Below, piece after piece: positions 6,535 through 8,320 of a stretch of DNA of 8,320 nucleotides (position 1 is its first letter; every line of letters begins with the position of its first letter). The notes beneath the pieces are model-generated. The model was not told where the DNA came from, made no database searches, and saw only the letters and a list, made by a program, of their open reading frames with translations. Source of the stretch: CALEUX01 sp037439945 (GTDB lineage: Bacteria > Bacteroidota > Bacteroidia > Bacteroidales > Marinilabiliaceae); NCBI GenBank assembly GCA_037439945.1, contig JBBIVA010000140.1:1-8320 (forward strand). The letters are read 5' to 3'. The position numbers and the translations under genes are program-made.

Positions 6535-6954
6535 ATGAAAGCTATAACTAAAAACCTTGTATATTTTGCACTTATTTTCCTGGTTGGAGCAGTAATATTC
6601 AGGTATGTTTTATCTATGTTCCTTGAAAACCAAAGGTTTAATATTATCTGGATTATTGCAGTTGTTTATTTTTTGTACAATTTTGCAGCCGGATGGCATT
6701 ATGGGAAAAGAGACCACGACCATTTACCCCTTTATGATATAGGGTTCAGGTTTCATTTGGCAACTTATGTTATTTTTAACCTTGTAGCAATTTCATGGTT
6801 TTTTATGGGTTTTAATTCAAAATATGAAAGTGTTGGTAGTGTTTATTTAACAGCTGTTTTTTGGGGACTTGGATTGATTTTGCACTTTATAATTTATTTA
6901 TACACCCGTAAATACTCAATTAGTGGTATTAACCGTGATGAAATATTTGAATAA
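6535..6954 (+). CDS. four-helix membrane protein with C-terminal 2TM domain
   Basis: 139-residue predicted inner-membrane protein, second gene of the PadR operon. Hydrophobic segments lie at about 7-27, 36-54, 74-92 and 104-123. The second half matches the 2TM domain pattern (PF13239-like): HLATYVIFN, with H, Y and N at fixed spacing, at 74-82, and FWGLGLILH at 109-117. The loop between TM2 and TM3 carries WHYGKRDHDH (54-63), giving several His and Asp residues near the membrane surface that could bind a metal or sense pH; this is speculation. The C-terminal tail (TRKYSISGINRDEIFE) is polar. 2TM proteins are common in Bacteroidota and have no firmly established biochemical role. Co-transcription with PadR suggests an envelope-stress or membrane-sensing function, comparable in layout to PadR-controlled membrane proteins in Firmicutes. 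The start is set by the AGGAGG 8 bases upstream. Confidence 0.85.
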   Translation: MKAITKNLVYFALIFLVGAVIFRYVLSMFLENQRFNIIWIIAVVYFLYNFAAGWHYGKRDHDHLPLYDIGFRFHLATYVIFNLVAISWFFMGFNSKYESVGSVYLTAVFWGLGLILHFIIYLYTRKYSISGINRDEIFE

Positions 6955-7008
6955 ACTTATTTGGTAAAGTAAAGGAAATAAAATTAGTCAATTCAAACCT
7001 AAAACGAT

Positions 7009-7067
7009 ATTAATTCCCGGATTGGTCATCAGAAGGCACTTATTCTGCTGGCCAATCCGGGATTAAT
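7009..7067. terminator. long hairpin after the PadR-2TM operon
   Basis: ATTAATTCCCGGATTGG at 7009-7025 pairs with CCAATCCGGGATTAAT at 7052-7067, with one bulged base. An inner stem CAGAA/TTCTG (7030-7034/7043-7047) closes an 8-base loop. It lies 54 bases after the 2TM gene stop. It lacks a clear T-run on the plus strand, so it may be a weak or factor-aided terminator, an RNA 3' stabiliser, or a repeat unit. Confidence 0.6.
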
Positions 7068-7096
7068 AATAAATTGACAATACACGGAGTAATCAA

Positions 7097-7128
7097 AAAT
7101 TCCTAAATAAGTGGATATTTAGGAATTT
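7097..7128 (-). terminator. intrinsic terminator of the beta-barrel gene
   Basis: AAATTCCTAAATA (7097-7109) and TATTTAGGAATTT (7116-7128) form a perfect 13-bp stem around a 6-base loop. It begins 4 bases after the stop of the minus-strand gene. On that strand a run of five T follows the stem, as in an intrinsic terminator. Confidence 0.75.
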
Positions 7129-7132
7129 GTGT

Positions 7133-7627
7133 TTAAAACCCAATGCCAATATGAAGACCTAAACTTAAATGAAAATCCTTATGGGCAACAGCAAATTCAA
7201 GGGCCGGCCCTATATGAAAATTATGAATTTCAAATTCATAAGATGTTTCTATGTGAAAAGCAAAATCACCTTTTGAGTTTTCATCTTTTATTGTAACCCC
7301 CGGGGATAAATTTACATTTAATTTTTCAACGGGACGGTAATTTAACAATACACCTATAGTGTTGTGCCTGTGTTCGTCAAAAATCCTTTCATAGGCTATT
7401 CCAATCCCAAAATCAGAATTTGAAATTTTTCGCACATAATGAACATGAAAAGCATAGGCAAACTCTTTTTCTTTAATTAAATAGACTGGAGAATTTGCTA
7501 TTCCAATCTCATTTTTATGGCGATCGTGACAGGGAGATTTTACTTCATCATGGTTATCCGATTGAGCAAAAGATTTTAAAGCCGGAATGCAAAATATCAA
7601 CAAAAGAATGGTGAATTTAAATTTCAT
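7133..7627 (-). CDS. small His-rich outer-membrane beta-barrel protein, function unknown
   Basis: 164-residue predicted exported protein. Residues 1-22 are a signal peptide (MKFKFTILLLIFCIPALKSF then AQ, cleavage probably after AQ). The mature part is about 142 residues of alternating hydrophobic and polar strands (IGIANSPVYLI, FAYAFHVHYV, FGIGIAYERI, NTIGVLLNYRP, LNVNLSPGVTI, DFAFHIETSYEFE, FHIGPALEFAV, FHLSLGLHIGIGF), about eight strands ending in a terminal Phe, as for small outer-membrane barrels. It has 13 His, with clusters near the mature N-terminus (HDEVKSPCHDRH) and in strands and loops (HVH, HRH, IHNFH), so metal binding or heavy-metal resistance is possible but unproven. I chose the ATG at 7627 because it opens directly onto the signal peptide; the upstream ATG at 7678 adds 17 residues that would give an abnormally long leader. 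Two TAAATTTG boxes lie upstream. It is a single-gene unit. I do not recognise a named gene. Confidence 0.78.
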   Translation of the reverse strand: MKFKFTILLLIFCIPALKSFAQSDNHDEVKSPCHDRHKNEIGIANSPVYLIKEKEFAYAFHVHYVRKISNSDFGIGIAYERIFDEHRHNTIGVLLNYRPVEKLNVNLSPGVTIKDENSKGDFAFHIETSYEFEIHNFHIGPALEFAVAHKDFHLSLGLHIGIGF

Positions 7628-7678
7628 AAATCTTATATTAAATTGAATCAACTTGTTCTGAATTTTAAATAAAATCAT

Positions 7679-8070
7679 GCATATTTGAATAGGACAAATT
7701 TAACCCAAATTTATAATTTAATAATATTTGCTCATTACAATCATTTACGATAAGGTTAAACGAGGCTAAATCAGTTTTAACCCTGGTTCAGCATTAGGAA
7801 ACTTAAAAGGAAAAAATGTGTTTTTAACTCTGGGTACTTTCTTATAATCTTTGTTGTTGGGTACTGGTGTTCTATTTTTCCTGTCATTTTTTCTATCAAT
7901 TTGCTACTTCGTTTGGGTCTGCAGTGCGTTCAGACAGGCACACTCTTTGACAAGCTTTGGCATTAGCGATGGCACATGTGGCTTGGCAAACCGCTATGCG
8001 GTTCACGAACAACATGGAAAATAAAAACAATCGTGAGTAATTATGTGGCTGTGAAGCGTGTGCTTTCCTG
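7679..8070. other. non-coding tract rich in dyads, GC-shifted in its right half
   Basis: I see no supported gene. The left part holds the beta-barrel gene promoter candidates. Bases 7921-8020 contain 51 G or C by direct count, against a visibly AT-rich surround. Dyads include GTCTG/CAGAC (7917-7921/7931-7935), TTTGACAAGC with GCTTGGCAAA (one mismatch; about 7947-7956 and 7981-7990), and AACCGC-TAT-GCGGTT (7989-8003). A 13-base direct repeat TTTCCTGTCATTT occurs at 7877-7889 and 8064-8076. It may be a repeat or recombination site next to an accessory gene; no identity is established. Confidence 0.45.
7695..7713 (-). promoter_or_regulatory. two candidate -7 boxes for the beta-barrel gene
   Basis: On the minus strand TAAATTTG occurs twice, at 7695-7702 and 7706-7713, 11 bases apart; both match TAnnTTTG exactly. 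They are about 70-80 bases before the start codon at 7627. No clean TTTG -33 element lies at the usual spacing (the nearest TTG is 24 bases away), so which box is used, if either, is uncertain. Confidence 0.45.
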
Positions 8071-8320
8071 TCATTTATCTCCTATTTCTTTATTTTTCTT
8101 TTTATCAAGTTGCTTTGTATTTTGGTTTGTTACAACTTTCTTTCCTGTTTTTTCTTCAATCTCTCGTCTAGTGTTTCCGGCTATTATTCCTCCTTGTCGG
8201 GCAATACGTCTGTTATCTTCAAATGTTTTTGGCTTTTTCTCTTTTTAAATCTCCGTTGTTGTGGCTTCGGCAAGCATATTAAGCACCAGTTCCAAATTTG
8301 TCATGCGGTCACGTAGGTTC
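8071..8320 (-). pseudogene. Bro-N/DinD-like protein, C-terminal part, with in-frame stop; 5' end outside window
   Basis: Read on the minus strand, the frame entering at 8319 gives NLRDRMTNLELVLNMLAEA then TTTEI, followed by a TAA at 8245-8247. The same frame then continues for 57 residues (KEKKPKTFEDNRRIARQGG through GNTRREIEEKTGKKVVTN to the final KEIGDK) and ends at TGA (8071-8073). From memory, both halves together match the C-terminal region of Bro-N/DNA-damage-inducible protein D relatives in Bacteroidota, where the junction usually reads TTEIS-KEK; a single change from TCA to TAA would explain the stop. The missing upstream part would hold the Bro-N domain, found in phage antirepressors and the SOS gene dinD. 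It is therefore probably a recent nonsense pseudogene, although a sequencing error or a protein ending at the early stop cannot be excluded. The Phe-rich plus-strand reading frames here are antisense shadows. Confidence 0.65.

Noticed and set aside
291..8001. Shared 9-mer GCTATGCGG at 291-299 and 7993-8001, with GTTGTTCG near each
   Set aside because: The matches are too short and differently arranged, so I do not claim a common repeat element.
7905..8040. tRNA, CRISPR or integron attC site in the dyad-rich tract
   Set aside because: No cloverleaf, no regular repeat-spacer pattern, and no convincing pair of attC core sites could be traced by eye.
7976..8316. Two plus-strand frames, rich in Phe and Ser, near the right end
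   Set aside because: They lie opposite the Bro-N/DinD-like tail, and one runs through the dyad tract. The minus-strand reading matches a known family and explains the region better.

Overview
The window is an AT-rich stretch that reads as chromosomal DNA of a Bacteroidota bacterium, probably a gliding or swimming, marine or anaerobic lineage; I cannot place the genus. The reasons are a Bacteroidota-type promoter (TTTG, about 21 bases, then TAnnTTTG) upstream of the PadR gene, mostly A-rich leaders without Shine-Dalgarno sequences, a small outer-membrane beta-barrel protein, a 2TM-domain membrane protein, and the style of the lipoprotein.

Layout. Positions 1-336 are non-coding, with several inverted repeats. 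A solitary ATP-cone plus Mrr-like nuclease gene (337-1179, +) follows and ends at a strong bidirectional hairpin. Converging on it is a transmembrane methyl-accepting chemotaxis protein (1242-3038, -). A 271-base divergent region separates it from a XylF-like sugar-binding lipoprotein (3310-4338, +). That gene converges, with only 17 bases between stop codons, on an NhaC-type Na+/H+ antiporter (4356-5792, -; GTG start). After a 366-base AT-rich gap comes a two-gene operon: a PadR-family regulator (6159-6521) and a four-helix membrane protein with a 2TM domain (6535-6954). Two hairpins then separate it from a convergent His-rich small beta-barrel protein (7133-7627, -). The last 640 bases hold a dyad-rich, GC-shifted non-coding tract and the C-terminal end of a Bro-N/DinD-like gene (8071-8320, -) interrupted by an in-frame TAA.

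How the genes may work together. Most transcription units are single genes of unrelated function. Two groupings look meaningful. One is the divergent chemoreceptor and orphan sugar-binding lipoprotein, which has no ABC permease or ATPase beside it and could be a ligand-presenting pair. The other is the PadR-2TM operon, whose promoter carries overlapping perfect palindromes across the -7 box, as expected for autorepression. The ATP-cone nuclease has no methyltransferase next to it and is the best candidate for an under-described nucleotide-sensing nuclease. I see no rRNA, tRNA, CRISPR array, transposase or integrase in the window.
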